From the NCBI RefSeq assembly GCF_964204645.1, contig NC_134035.1, forward strand, positions 8,990,501 to 9,054,500: 64,000 nt of DNA, written 5' to 3'. The stretch is from Tubulanus polymorphus (taxonomy: Eukaryota; Nemertea; Palaeonemertea; Tubulaniformes; Tubulanidae). The notes beneath the pieces are model-generated. The model was not told where the DNA came from and ran no database searches. It saw only the letters and a list, made by a program, of their open reading frames with translations. Positions 1 through 11,400 of this stretch are shown piece after piece (position 1 is the first letter of the stretch; each line of letters starts with the position of its first letter). Position numbers and translations under genes: made by a program.

Positions 1-2230
1 TCGATAACGGGAGTATTCGCGGAGTATTGGCAGAGTATTCCCGGAGGGCTTCGATATTGATACTCTTATTATATTCACGTTGTTGAGTCGAGGCAGTCAC
101 TCGTTATATCAATATATGAGTTATGTATTAACCCTCTGAGTTTTAACCCTCGTGTCAATCGCTGTATTCGTATTGTATTTCACCATCCTCCCGATTCGAA
201 CCTGATAGCGTTGTCACACTCAGCCACGGCACGAAACCCTGCCACACTAGACCGGTCGCGCAGGTTTACCACGCGAAAACTTGCGGCACCAATCAGATTG
301 TTGTATAAGCGCCGAGGTAAATTTCACGGAAGTACTATAAATGGAAAAACCCGGGCTAGAATAAAACAGATTATCTGATTGGCTACTAATGACATCATCT
401 AAGCTGTACATAGAGCTGCGCACTAGGTCTAATGTGGCAGGGTTTCGTACTCGATGCCATCAGGTTAGAATCCCTGCCCTGGTTTAATAGCCTCCCCACC
501 GAAGCTCAAGCAAACACAAACCCTGGCCGCAGACCCTTCGTTGGTCTATTACTTATTAAGACGTCTTCGTGCCTTGTGACACATTCACTCGAGCTCCCTC
601 CGGTCTATCTACGACGCCCAAGATATCTTGAGGGGACAGGTTGCTGCTCAGCGGCCACCGGTCTTTATATCTAGCCAATCAGATGTTTTGTATTGCTAAA
701 GCGAATCTGCCGGTGAAAAACAACGCATCTGATTGGTTCAAAACATAGACTGGTGGTTAAGAAATCTTGGGCGATGTAATAGATCGATGAAGGGTTTGCG
801 TTGGCACACGCTTTGGCGGGAGGCAATCAGACCCTGGCAAGCGAGGATGGTATTTTGTTAGTAATTCGTCATTACTGGCGTTGGTATTGTGCCAAGAGGG
901 TAAGAATGAAGAACCTCTTTACGATAAGGCTGTTAGTAAAAATAAATGCTTAGAACTCACATGTATGATTTTATCTTATTCTGGGGTTACGACTGAGATA
1001 AGATCTATCTATAATTTCACAAAAACTCTGTCTTAATTCTAGACTCCAATATCTTCATGATAGGCTCAATATTGATAGCTCGATATGAATTTTAGTTTCT
1101 AGTTTTATCTTGATGCTTAGACTGAAACTAGGCCAACATGTAATATCATTTTCTGCATTCGTTCAGATCACTCTGCAATTCGGCCTTGATTCTGGACTTC
1201 CGATATCGTGACTGAAACTAGCTTCTCCATGATTGGGTCAATTAGCTCGATATGATTATATTTCTTTATTCATCTCCTATTTTATATTGTAGCAAATGAT
1301 CTTTTATAAATACATAGATTATTATATAAAAAGGGGAAATAACAATGCGCCAGCCAGGAGGCTGATCTCGATGAGTGGCAGATACATTACCATAAAAAAT
1401 GATATGAATTAGTCTCTATTCATTAAGGAAACGTTTTATCTCGATGGTTAGATAAGCTACATGTAATATCATTTCGTGTACCGGCATTCAGGAATGCTGT
1501 AGTTGATTGTTTCGATGTATATATCAGATATTAGACGCATTCTTTGTTGATGCGCGATCAGTGCGGCGACAGAATCCATTAAACGGTGGTCTTTCTGCGT
1601 TTGTCAGATCTCTCTCTCCGATCTCCCCCTCTCTCTCTCACTAATCCTGTAACTGCCGCCAGTCAATGACTGGTGTAAGTCCTGCTTTGTAACGATCACC
1701 ACAATGAGTCTTACAGTCACTGCCGAATGCTGTTCGCAGCTGTAACCCGTAAATCCGCTCTACGAGGTTCACACGACGGACACCTGGTCATCGATTCTAA
1801 TGTTGCCAGTAAAAAAAAACACGATTCTCTCAACGGCAGAAAAAACTACTCGCAGTTCATCAATTGCAAGTTGGTGTTACGCGAGGTGTAGTGATTTTAT
1901 TGATGTGTGTGTGGGGGGGGATTGTCTGAGTTATCTCGTGTAGATTCCGGCTTCGAGGAAATGGCCTGTCTCTTATAACCTATATTGATAGTTTTCTGGC
2001 GCGACGCCGCGTCCTACGTCGGGAATTATCTTCGTGCGAACGTGTCTCGGGGTATTTCGTATTTTCGTCGTCTGCCTCGTGTAGCCGTTTATAACGCGTG
2101 ATTACGGATCGACTGAGTTCAGTACTCGCGTAATCGGTTTCGTCCGCCGGGAAGAAAGATCATTCGGTCAGTCTGATGAGTTGAACAATAGGTAATCTCA
2201 AGATGTTTATGAGGATGTTTACCACAGCCA
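1..2230. other. Intergenic, repeat-rich, no gene seen
   Basis: No open frame here has splice signals or a recognisable protein. It contains an inverted SINE-like copy near 180-400 and a fragment of the same family near 430-480. A palindromic piece lies around 660-745, where two arms read roughly CCAATCAGAT and ATCTGATTGG. A short pyrimidine-rich tract lies near 1605-1640. Upstream exons of the PLEKHA-like gene could lie here or left of the window, but I could not identify any. Confidence 0.5.
180..400 (-). repeat. tRNA-derived SINE-like copy (inverted)
   Basis: On the minus strand this has a B-box-like GGTTCGAATC (193-202) and an A-box-like TGGCTGAGTGT (216-226). It is followed by the same tail as the copy at 2270-2530, with a region around CCCGGG and the words 'tctgattggtgc'. 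The spacing between the boxes is shorter than in a true tRNA and no cloverleaf can be drawn, so it is a SINE-like repeat and not a tRNA gene. The two copies face each other about 2 kb apart. A fragment of the same head lies at about 430-480 on the plus strand. Confidence 0.55.
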
Positions 2231-2269
2231 CGATCACACAGAGATGAATTTGGCCCGGGCCAAAAACGG

Positions 2270-2530
2270 ATCTAATTTGACGTGGATAGAATTTGTCAAA
2301 TTCATCAAATCCTGTTTTATTTTAGCCCGGGTTTTCCCATTTATAGTTCTTCCGTGAAATTGACTTTAGCGATTATACAACGAAAAATCTGATTGGTGCT
2401 GAAAGTTTTCGTGCGGCAAAGCTGCGCATGTACCTGCTCACCCGGTCTAGTGCGGCAGGGGTTCGTGCCGTGGCTGAGTGTAGCGATGCCATCAGGTTCG
2501 AATCCCTGCCGTGGGAGGATGGCAAACCAC
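2270..2530 (+). repeat. tRNA-derived SINE-like copy
   Basis: This is the second copy of the family at 180-400, in the opposite orientation. It has TGGCTGAGTGT (2471-2481) and a perfect B-box consensus GGTTCGAATCC (2495-2505), only 13 nt apart. A long open frame on the minus strand across it is a chance reading and not a gene. The adjacent segment 2231-2262 carries the same word (GATCACACAGAGA, GGCCCGGGCC) as the tip of the foldback element at 5213-5493. Confidence 0.55.
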
Positions 2531-2821
2531 TCACACGATACTAAACTATGTGTTGAATAGCTAAAAATCAGGGAAAGTAAGATCAAGCACAAAATCAAAA
2601 AGTTTCTGTCTATGTTTTAAGCTTAGTTTATTTAAGAAGAGTTTTACGTCCCAACTGCAAGTAACAGTGTAACCCTAGTGGGTCATTAGAGACAGCCAGG
2701 GCCTTTTAATAGGTTGTTATGGCTCTCAACCTGACTAAATTAGCAGGGCTCAGTCCATGCATGGACTTTCGTTTTAGAGTCCATGGTCCATGCATGTGTT
2801 TTGACAGCCAACGCCAGAGGC

Positions 2822-2886
2822 GGTTCCGAACCATGAACCTCTTGGTTCCCAGTCCTCCACTCTACCAACTGAGCTACCTTGCACAG
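2822..2886 (-). repeat. tRNA-like SINE head or tRNA pseudogene
   Basis: The minus strand reads GGTAGCTCAGTTGGTAGAG, a textbook D-arm/A-box. About 30 nt later comes GGTTCATGGTTCGGAACC, which resembles a T-arm. No acceptor stem pairs the two ends, and the T-loop departs from GGTTCGAATCC, so I read it as a tRNA-derived repeat head. It is followed directly by a partial copy of the GGTGGCC-ended repeat (2887-3020). Confidence 0.5.
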
Positions 2887-3020
2887 GACTTTAAGTATTT
2901 GACTGTGTTAATTGATTGGTTTCTAAGCAGATCAAGTCAGGGAAAACATTGTGCATGTTAGGAAATAGTATGTAGTCTGTGAAGAGTAAGGCAAAAGAGA
3001 AATCATAAGTGGCCACCCCG
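2887..3020 (+). mobile_element. Partial GGTGGCC-ended element
   Basis: This is the right part of the family best seen at 7316-7575. It shares 'gttaattgattgg', 'agatcaagtcaggg' and the end 'agtggccacccc'. The left part is missing and the piece abuts the tRNA-like sequence. Confidence 0.6.
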
Positions 3021-3451
3021 GTTAACATCCTATAAACCCCAATCTATTGGGAAAGCAACGCGTTAAACATCACTCAGGCTATAACGAGTATTCCCGCGCT
3101 ATGCGAAAATGTCAATTTTTAACGGCCGTGACTTTACGAAATTCAATTGAAACATAGTCATTTGTAACGTCAACGATGTCACGTGAAATGCGATTATTCC
3201 GCCGCGTTCGAACTGCCGCGCCGCGTCGAGATACCGCACTGTTTACTTGTTATTTCGGTAAATGACGGTAATTTCATCGTCGTAGCTGTCATGATCGTCG
3301 CGGTTAATGATAATGCGCTTTTGCTTTTCGTTTCAGAAATCTTTTGTCGCTTTTACGATCGATGTTTCGTGAAAATGTGAAAATGTCGTCGTATCCTGAT
3401 ATACTGACATTAATTTCATCGCGTGGTAGAAGTTCATTTCTGCGCGGGCTG

Positions 3452-3745
3452 TTAACCCTTTCAGTGCTGGCTAATCAATACCCTATAGTGCTGAAGATAA
3501 TTTGAAAATTCTGAAAAATTCCACCCTAGTGTGCTGAATAACGGGAATAACACTAAAGTGCGTCTACACCGTGGCGCGGTGTATCGTTTGTTACTAATAT
3601 TTCACTATGTTTGACAGGTGCTGCCATCTTTCAAGAGAGATAATTACGGTACTAATTACATCAATACACCGCAGTGCGGTGTACTAGCAAAATCCATCAC
3701 TGGTTCATACACAGCACTGCGGTGTAGAGGCACTGAAAGGGTTAA
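3452..3745. mobile_element. TTAA-flanked MITE (piggyBac-like ends)
   Basis: The element starts TTAA-CCCTTTCAGTGC (3452) and ends GCACTGAAAGGG-TTAA (3745), so it has perfect 12-bp inverted termini and TTAA on both sides. That is the target-site signature of piggyBac-type transposons. It is 294 bp long with no coding capacity. The interior has further short dyads around CACCGCAGTGCGGTG. Related decayed copies lie near 61250-61440 and 63020-63445. Confidence 0.7.
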
Positions 3746-3827
3746 TCTTACCGCGGAAGTATTTTTAGTTTATACCTGCATGGTCTAACCGATGAAAATA
3801 AAGGCTTCACTTTGCGTTAATATTGGT

Positions 3828-4110
3828 TCGACTGGCCGCTGACCTGGAAAACCTGGAAAACTTGGGGAATCAGCAAAAAACACAGGGAAAACTCGTGGAA
3901 TTTGACAGATTTTACCAAAACCTGGAAAACTCAGGGAATTCAGATAATGCTATTTGACCACGTGTTGCTTTGTCAATACGTGTTTCGATGATAAATTAAT
4001 GAAATGTAACATTTTAAACCTATGAATTTCTCTGATTTTAAACCTAGAAATTCCACACGTAGTTTTGTGTAATCACACGGAAAAATCAGGGAAAACTCTG
4101 GTGGATTTGT
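3828..4110 (+). repeat. Dispersed repeat rich in 'ggaaaactcaggg'
   Basis: It reads as repeated words such as 'cctggaaaac' and 'cagggaaaac', then 'aaacctagaaattcc' and 'gtgtaatcacac'. Inverted relatives occur at 39205-39430 and 48187-48460. It resembles, but is not the same as, the CAGGGTGGCCAC-ended family. Confidence 0.5.
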
Positions 4111-5212
4111 AAATCGGCGTAAAGTGGTCGTCTTGTGAGTCAATTTCTATTGCAGCTGTAGAACCAGGTGCAGGAACCAGTTAGACATTTCGCCTTTGAA
4201 ATTTGATGGGTTGCAAGGACGGACCCATCGTTTCAGGGGCGGGGGGATTCATGAGGTAAAAAGGGTACATTTCACCGTTTATTATATGATTGATAATCGT
4301 ATCTATAACAATATGCGGATGGAGGCCAGTCGGTGTTCCATTTCTGAATTATCCCCCTCCCCCTAAAAAAGACTCACTCAGGCCTGATGAGAACCTAATA
4401 ACAACGGTGAAAAGATATTTACTGCATTTTTTGCGGTTTTATTGTCCCAGCCATAAAAAATGGTGACTTGAAAGTTTTAAGGAGTTTCCTGATGCGCTGA
4501 ACGCCCTTTAGAAATTCATCGCTGGGTTGAAACATCGAAAATGAAGAAATTTCAACTCATAAGAGTCACTGTGGGGAATCCATATTCAATAAGGAATTAC
4601 TCGGTTTCCTGTGACAATCAGAAACCTGTTATGTAAACTACCGGGAAGGTATTGACTGTTATTCTAACTCGCGCGCTATTTTAATTAAGACTAGTCTGAG
4701 AGAGAGCGCGGGGCGAGGGCGGCGAGTCAAATAGAAGTCAGGAGGCAAATCTGATTATTCCGCTGACTGCGTCTGATGATACTCATGCATATTAGGCTAA
4801 TTAGGTATAGCTCACCTCTCTACACCCACTGTTACCGTCTGATAATGAAACCGCGGGGCGAGATTCTTGATGAATTAGTCATAGATATATTATGAGATTC
4901 TTACAGCGAGAAATGACGATATTCGAGACGTCGAGCAGCGTGCGAATGATGCGATCAGAATTCAAGACGTTTCGACATAACTCGCTGGTTGAAATCAACT
5001 TCAAGATGATGAAGAAAGTTCACGTATCCGTGCGATGTCTCGCGGTGAAGTATTTAGCGATGCTGCCATCTTTTGGTATCGATTCGAAGATCGAATTATT
5101 ACAATTCGATTCAATTCTTAGTTGATCTTTATGATACAAATGACGTATCAGATTACCAATTTCAATACAAACACACTGAGTAAAATTATTATTACAGATT
5201 ATTTCAAATGAC
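4111..5212. other. Intergenic, nothing recognised
   Basis: There is no supported gene. The open frames at 4892-5125 (+) and 5020-5304 (-) have no splice context, no recognisable domain and run into a foldback repeat. Confidence 0.4.
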
Positions 5213-5493
5213 CCGCGATCACCCGAGCATTTTTGGCTCTGAACACGAGTGCCAAATGGGCCAAATTTGGCCTGACCAAAGACGTTGGACCAGGCCCGAG
5301 CCAAATTTTAGCAGGAGACAAATGATTGCAACCGGTACCGGAAATGACTTGCATCAATTTGTTTAAGCATTGTTTAGTATGGAATGAATGGTTTACGTGT
5401 GAACGCGCTCTCTAATTAGGCACGGGCCAAATTTGGCTCGAGTCTGATCCGTGCCAATCTGGCCCGGGCCAAATCGTCTCCGTGTGATCGCGG
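5213..5493. mobile_element. Foldback element, CCGCGATCAC termini
   Basis: The inverted termini are CCGCGATCAC at the left and GTGATCGCGG at the right. Nested dyads of the 'ggcccgggccaaa' type lie inside. There is no coding capacity. One end of a related copy is at about 2231-2262. Confidence 0.6.
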
Positions 5494-6139
5494 CTAATGT
5501 CTATTTCAACTTGACCCGAGAGCACCTCGCGCGGCCCACACTGGTCCCCGAAAGACCGGATTAGAGGTTACATATCGCAGGTTATATTTATTATATATTG
5601 TTAATGCCAGTTGTATTTCTATTCATTAATAACAAGGACAGCAGAGCTGAGTTCATTCAGGTAGGAGCTCACTATAATTAGTCAAATCACAGAGTGTCAC
5701 TCTTATTGGTACTAATGAGATTAGTAGTAATTAACTACTCTTCAATAGTGAGTCAATTGCGTTTATAGTAATAACTGTAGATTTAGATGTGTTTAGACAT
5801 GACGAATTCAATGAAATGTAATTAACCTCATTGTCTGTTTTATTGATAGTTTGATACTAAAGTTAGAGGTTTTTCATGCGAACAGTTGGAATTTGACTGC
5901 GAAGCAAAAACATTGAAACATCGCTAGGTACAAACATTGAAACATCGCTACAAATCTATGTTTGCAATCTCAGGAGCTGTTATTACAGAGACCTTGTCGT
6001 CTTGACTTGACTTTTACAGTGTTTGTGGGGCCCGTTCGTCGGTCTATATGACACTAGTGGCTGCATGCCTGGCGGCAAACAAGGTCTCTGAACAACCTAA
6101 ACATTTTGGCAGGCTGGGGAGTAGACCTCAGGCCGGTCT
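5494..6139. other. Intergenic, nothing recognised
   Basis: No gene is seen. A short direct repeat 'aaaacattgaaacatcgcta' occurs twice near 5905-5952. Confidence 0.4.
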
Positions 6140-6430
6140 TCTCATTGTTTGTCCTGGCGATTCTTGAAGAATTTGAGGCTGGGCGCAGAGACTACACTGC
6201 TTGGCACGCCATTCCAACTGTTGAGTACTCTATTTGAGAAATAGTTGGCTCTGACATCCAGTTGAAATTGGACCATCTGCAGCTTCTTGGTGTTGCCAAC
6301 TTGTGGTGCCTGTTTCAACGGACAGGAGTTTGGGACTGTCCACCTTATAGAAGCCATACAGATACTTATAGACCTCGATCTTGTCCACTCGATTGCGTCT
6401 GAGCTCTGGAGATGGTCTAGGCGTCATCGG
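6140..6430 (-). pseudogene. Relic of a non-LTR retrotransposon ORF2 C-terminus
   Basis: Two overlapping minus-strand frames carry pieces typical of the C-terminal end of LINE reverse-transcriptase proteins. One has RNRVDKIEVYKYLYGFYKVD and the other has FSNRVLNSWNGVPSSVVSAP followed by LKFFKNRQDK. The two pieces are adjacent but in different frames, so at least one frameshift separates them. No RT or endonuclease domain remains. A dead 5'-truncated LINE fragment is the simplest reading. Confidence 0.7.
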
Positions 6431-7315
6431 CAGTTAGTTCAAACCGTGATGAATTCTTTGGTGAAATGCCAAAATAGATGATCTGCGATGATATTCTCTC
6501 TCATTAAATGTTGGATATATATTTTTGACCCAGATCGTCGCTGTCGCTGTCACCGTGTGTGCACGCGCGGCGCGATATGCAAACAGTATTCTGTATAATA
6601 GACTGCGAAGAACATCTGTTTCTGCCGTAGAATTTCTAATCAATTCCCGACTGCTACGTTTATTACAGCGCTGTCAACTGGATATTTTGTTATCATCATC
6701 ATTATAAAACGGGTAGGTCTCTGTCGGGTGCGGTCCCGAAATCAGAAAATTTCGCCGTCACTGTTTTCTATTTCGCGATGTGGAGAGCCTGTATTTGATC
6801 AGCGCGATTAACCAATAATGGCCTGTGACATACTGAACGTGTGACAATGTAGTACGTGTATATATGTTTATAATCCGTATACCTGTGATTAAACTATATA
6901 TGTGTCACATGTACAGTCCTGTTCATATTCATTCAGTACACGCGCTATATACCTTACTACTATAAACCCCGTGATTTGTAAGCACGCACGTTTATTGTAA
7001 GAAATCGGGAAGTCTTTCAAGTGAATCGAGGTCTTCGTTTAATTTAAACGAAACTTGTTCCGGTCTTCGGATACAATAGCATTTTTGCATAGCCGGATTT
7101 CCGTCGTCGTCGTCGTAGTAAAGTCTGTCGGTAAGAGGTTTGTACGATGATTGCTAAGATGGGATCGTTTTGGTTAAGATTGAGTTCGTTCGCCGAAGAG
7201 TAGTTCTTATACGGCCTCGAAGGCTCTTAAGTTATATACGTATCTTTTCAGTGCATAGGAATACATACCCGTATATATATAAATTATTTCATAAACAATT
7301 TTTATCGTCATATTC
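6431..7315. other. Intergenic, nothing recognised
   Basis: No gene is seen. A short GTC microsatellite lies near 7094-7115. Confidence 0.4.
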
Positions 7316-7575
7316 AGGGTGGCCACTTACCTGGAATTCAGGGAATCAGGGAAAGTCAGGGAATTTTGTTTAAAAAAAAGCTAAAAATCAGGATAAGTCG
7401 GGGAAAATATGCAGAGATTGCTAGATCGCGTTTGAAATCAGTCTCCGTACATGTCTCAAATATTTTGACCGTGTTAATTGATTGGATTCATAGCGGATTG
7501 AGTCAGAGAAAACAACATGCAGGTCACGGAATAGTCGGGGAAGATGCAAGCGAAATGAAACTGGCCACCCTGGAT
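7316..7575 (+). mobile_element. CAGGGTGGCCAC-ended MITE, near full length
   Basis: It begins CAGGGTGGCCACTTACCTGG and ends CTGGCCACCCTG, giving inverted termini of about 10 bp. The interior is made of words such as 'cagggaaagtcagggaattt' and 'gttaattgattgg'. It is about 260 bp and non-coding. Related copies lie at 2887-3020, 19412-19667, 36539-36797, 39895-40090, 42518-42740 and 58377-58673. No convincing target-site duplication could be fixed by eye. Confidence 0.65.
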
Positions 7576-7919
7576 CGTTTAAGTGTCGGTTGTTATGAAT
7601 TATTCGATGCCTGCTAAATATAACTTAGCTTTGCAGCGATTTTAAAAAACGCTTGTATCTCATGAGTCAATCTGAGTTGAGAACAGTCTGTTATAATGAG
7701 TTGTAAAATCATTGAGTTTAGTATCGATAAACTGTTACAGGAAAACAATAGAGCTAATCTCTCTTCAGAGTTCCCCGATTCGATTGTTCAACGATAATTG
7801 GTTCAATTGGGTTTCGTAAATAAAAAACTTTCCTTTGTGCCATGCGGGGAATGTTTGAACACTGCAGGTCAAGTCGTTCGATTACGAATGCAAATTTAAT
7901 TGCTGCGATGAATATATAT

Positions 7920-8060
7920 TTACAAGAGAGGGAATGGGGAGTGAGGGGAGGTGGGGGTAGAGAATAGGAGATTATGAGCTGGGGGAGAAGGGGAGCTGGG
8001 GATAGACAGTATAGGGGAGGAGAGCTGGAAGGAGACAGAGAGAGAGATGGCATAGAGGGA
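7920..8060 (+). repeat. Purine (GA/GGGA)-rich tract
   Basis: About 140 bp is almost only purine on the plus strand (for example 'gggagtgaggggaggtgggg'). It is low complexity, and the open frames reading through it are artefacts. Confidence 0.6.
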
Positions 8061-8189
8061 TTGATAGTGGCAGTAAAATTTGGAATGGGATTCAAAGGTG
8101 TATTACAACCATTGATAAAACATTATATCAGAGTTAAGATCATGATATGTAGAGAATCGAACAATGATAACGACAAAATTATACCAAGT

Positions 8190-8365
8190 CCAAAAATGTT
8201 TCCTTGAGCTAGAAGTTTATTCAAATATATTCTAACAGTCATTTTCAGGAATCAATACAATCATCATTCCTGAAGTTGACTATTAGAATATAGTTGGAAT
8301 ATAGTATACTAGCTCAAGGAAACATTTTCGGAAACATTATTTATTCATCATTATTGTGGGATATT
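8190..8365. mobile_element. Foldback element related to the 38.65 kb hairpin
   Basis: The arms 'gtttccttgagcta' and 'tagctcaaggaaac' are inverted. The centre carries 'cattcctgaagttgactatt' and the right end 'attgtgggat', both shared with the perfect hairpin at 38651-38855 and with 49640-49850. It lies just upstream of the first visible PLEKHA-like exon. Confidence 0.6.
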
Positions 8366-8438
8366 CAAAGGTGTAAGTTGCAGATTTTTTTAGATAGATT
8401 GTTATTGATTTTCTGTGTACATTTTTGTATAATTCTAG

Positions 8439-11400
8439 AATACTGGATCGTACTCCGTCTGTTAAACATCAAACCGACGAACCGAGCGAGGTATCGATGC
8501 GCGGCTGGCTTTATAAACAGGAACGAGGAGCGATTCGCACGTGGAAACGTCGCTGGTGCGTTCTAGCCGACTTCTGCTTGTTTTATTACAAAGGTACGTC
8601 GTCGTAATTACCGTCACGGAAATCGCTAAAAAGTCATGGAAATCACTAAATCCCAGTGACACAAGAATCTGCGCAGACGTTGCCATTCACGTATTCATCT
8701 ATTCATATTTTCTATCCAATTTAAAACTTTGATTTCGTGTTTCTGTATCAGCGTTCTCCATATGCTGGAATTTTACAACTGCATTCATTGTTAGGTGGAT
8801 GACGTCGTGGCTGCTGAGGTAGCAAGGCTTTCGATCCCCCAAAAAATACTGAAAATTTAATTCTTGATTTCGGTAGGCCTATAATCTTCAATTTCTCACA
8901 TTAGCTCAATACATTTCAATTGTACAGTGTACATTACAATTGTACATTTTGATTGTACAGTGGCGTTGGAAGTGCAGCGACTGCAGCGATGAAAGCCGCG
9001 GCAATAATTTACTGAATGAGGTTTTTTTTTTTTCTTTGAATACCACATTTTCGAAGAAATTAAGTTAATTCACAGCGGCAATATTTAGAACCTGTCAAAA
9101 ATCGGTTTGGCCGTGGCAATCAAAAATTGCTTCCAACGCGCCTGTTGCATCTTGACATCCACTCTAGTAGGGGCAGCAGATATTTCATAAATGGGTGGCT
9201 GATTTTCAGTGGGGTGGATGTAAAAATGACGGGGGTGGCCGCCCCTCTAAAACCTGTTGCGGAGGGAGAACACTGACTCGTATTCAACAGTCAGTCAATT
9301 CTGACTACAAAATGATTTCTATTACGGCGCGGTGTAAAAGCGTTCGTTGTCATTTGTCGGGAACAGATTAGTTTATAATAGTGATAGATTCGTGGAAGGT
9401 GCGTTCGACTGATAAGATTTTAAACCCCCGTAAAGCACCATGGTTACTGGCGCTAATTTAATATTTGTTAGTCGACGACGCTGTTTACCTCCCCGACCGA
9501 TACTGACTGACGCCTGTGAGCGATTCTCGTCTAGATGATCAACGCGAATGAAATCCCGTTGTTGATGATGATTTTGTTTGCTTCGTAGATTTATCCGAAT
9601 CTGGATCGTCGAAGGGTTCCATATTACTGCCTAGTTATAAAGTAAACCCGTGTTCACGAGAAGATGGCATCAAACGCAAATTTGCGTTCAAGGTATTTGA
9701 CTTTTTCACGTATATTTTCTGAATAAATTCTATTCCCGCGCTGAATTCAGTCTTCAGGGGCTTGTTTTATAGGCTGATATTAACTTCTTCGGAGGCCATA
9801 AACCCAGGGTTTAACTCAATTGATAATGAATTCAGTTAGCCCCTGGTTTAAGGTTGATATCAGTCTATAAAGCCATCCCTGGACCCAGTTCCACAGTCAT
9901 GACTTACAGTTAACTCTTGAGTTAGTTCATTTTCAATGAGTTAAGTCTGAGTTATGTCTTAACTCAGAACTGTGGAACTGGACCCAGGAGAATTGTAGAG
10001 GAGCCCTGTCAACCTAGAGTCGAATCATAATACGTTAAGACAAATAGTACTTTAAAGGTTAGCTAGATTTTATTTGAAGTACAAGCTTTCTGCTACTCGT
10101 GCATAGTAGCTTCATCTAGTAAATTAGTAAGTCAATGCAGAAACAACAGTAATTCTGTTCATTCTCCCTATAAATACTTAATGTATCTGCATTGACTTTA
10201 CTCATTTATCTGATGAAGCTTCTAGGCATTAGTAGCGAAAGCTTGTACTTAAAATAAAATCTAGCTAAACTTCAAAGTTCTAATTGCCTTCACATTTAGG
10301 GTTAAGATTTTAGTTTGTTGTCTTGTATTGAGAGGTGAAACTGGGCCCTGAAGTTTATCGGTAAATATGATTTGCCCGTATACCGATAAACGTACTTATC
10401 ACTTCTTCTCTTTTGCAGATTGAACATGAAAATATGCAAACATACTATTTCGCTGCTGAAAATAAAGATGACATGCATCGATGGATGAATGTCATTAGTT
10501 TAGCAACAATAGTCCATAGAGATCACAGGTGAGAGCTAGGGAATAGTTTATCTAGCATACTGACCGAGATTTTCAAACTACTGCAAGCTGTCGCCATATA
10601 GGTTCATATTTTACTGCATTGTGTCACGACTAGGAGATTATCACTAATGGCTTTTTATACTATAAATAGATATGCATTTAGTTCACTATAACATGATTGC
10701 AGTGGGTACATTTTTTGCAAAGTCAAGAATATTTTTTGAATTATTGACAATTGAAAAGGAAATGGCAAATTTATCGTAAATTCTGTTTGTGAAACTGGCT
10801 TTAAGTAAGATCCACGTTAAAGGTTCAAGTTGAATGAGTTACCGGTATGAATCATTTATACGGATAGAGCTGTAACATAACTTCCTACAACTGGTGCTTG
10901 GTTGAATCTTGTACATTTCAACCTCCCTAAATAGGAACCTCTCCAAAGTGAACACCCCCCTAAAGTGAACACCTCCCTTAATGATCTTGGGTAGAGAGTT
11001 TAAATAGTCCGGGAGTAACTAGAATAAACTCATATCAATACTCGTTAGAAAATGAGATTTGAACTGGTTTTGCTTCTATGGATTTTCAACCTCCCAGAAT
11101 GAACAGTTATTCTCCGAACCAACCAAAATTTTCTGTGAAAGTGATATCACAATAGTGAACATTTTTCGTGGAAGCACGAATTTTCACTGTATAGATATTT
11201 AACCGCGATCGAAATTGATGACATTTTTCTTTTTTCTTCTCAGTTTGGAAAATACTTATCAAAACGGTGCAACGCAACTTAAACGCGGTTTAAAAAACGG
11301 TTTGGACGAAAACGACAACTGTCTAGTCTCCGCGACGACCGGTGCTAAAAATCTAACGGACGGCGAGTCGGAGCGTCTGCGCGTGCTCACTCCGAACAGA

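Noticed and set aside
2822-2886. tRNA gene on the minus strand
   Set aside because: The D-arm is excellent but there is no acceptor stem and the T-loop is off consensus. It fits better as a tRNA-derived repeat head.
4892-5304. Overlapping open frames on both strands
   Set aside because: There is no splice context or recognisable domain, and they run into the foldback element at 5213-5493.
7754-8095. Minus-strand frame of 113 residues rich in Ser/Pro/Leu
   Set aside because: It is produced by the purine-rich low-complexity tract at 7920-8060.
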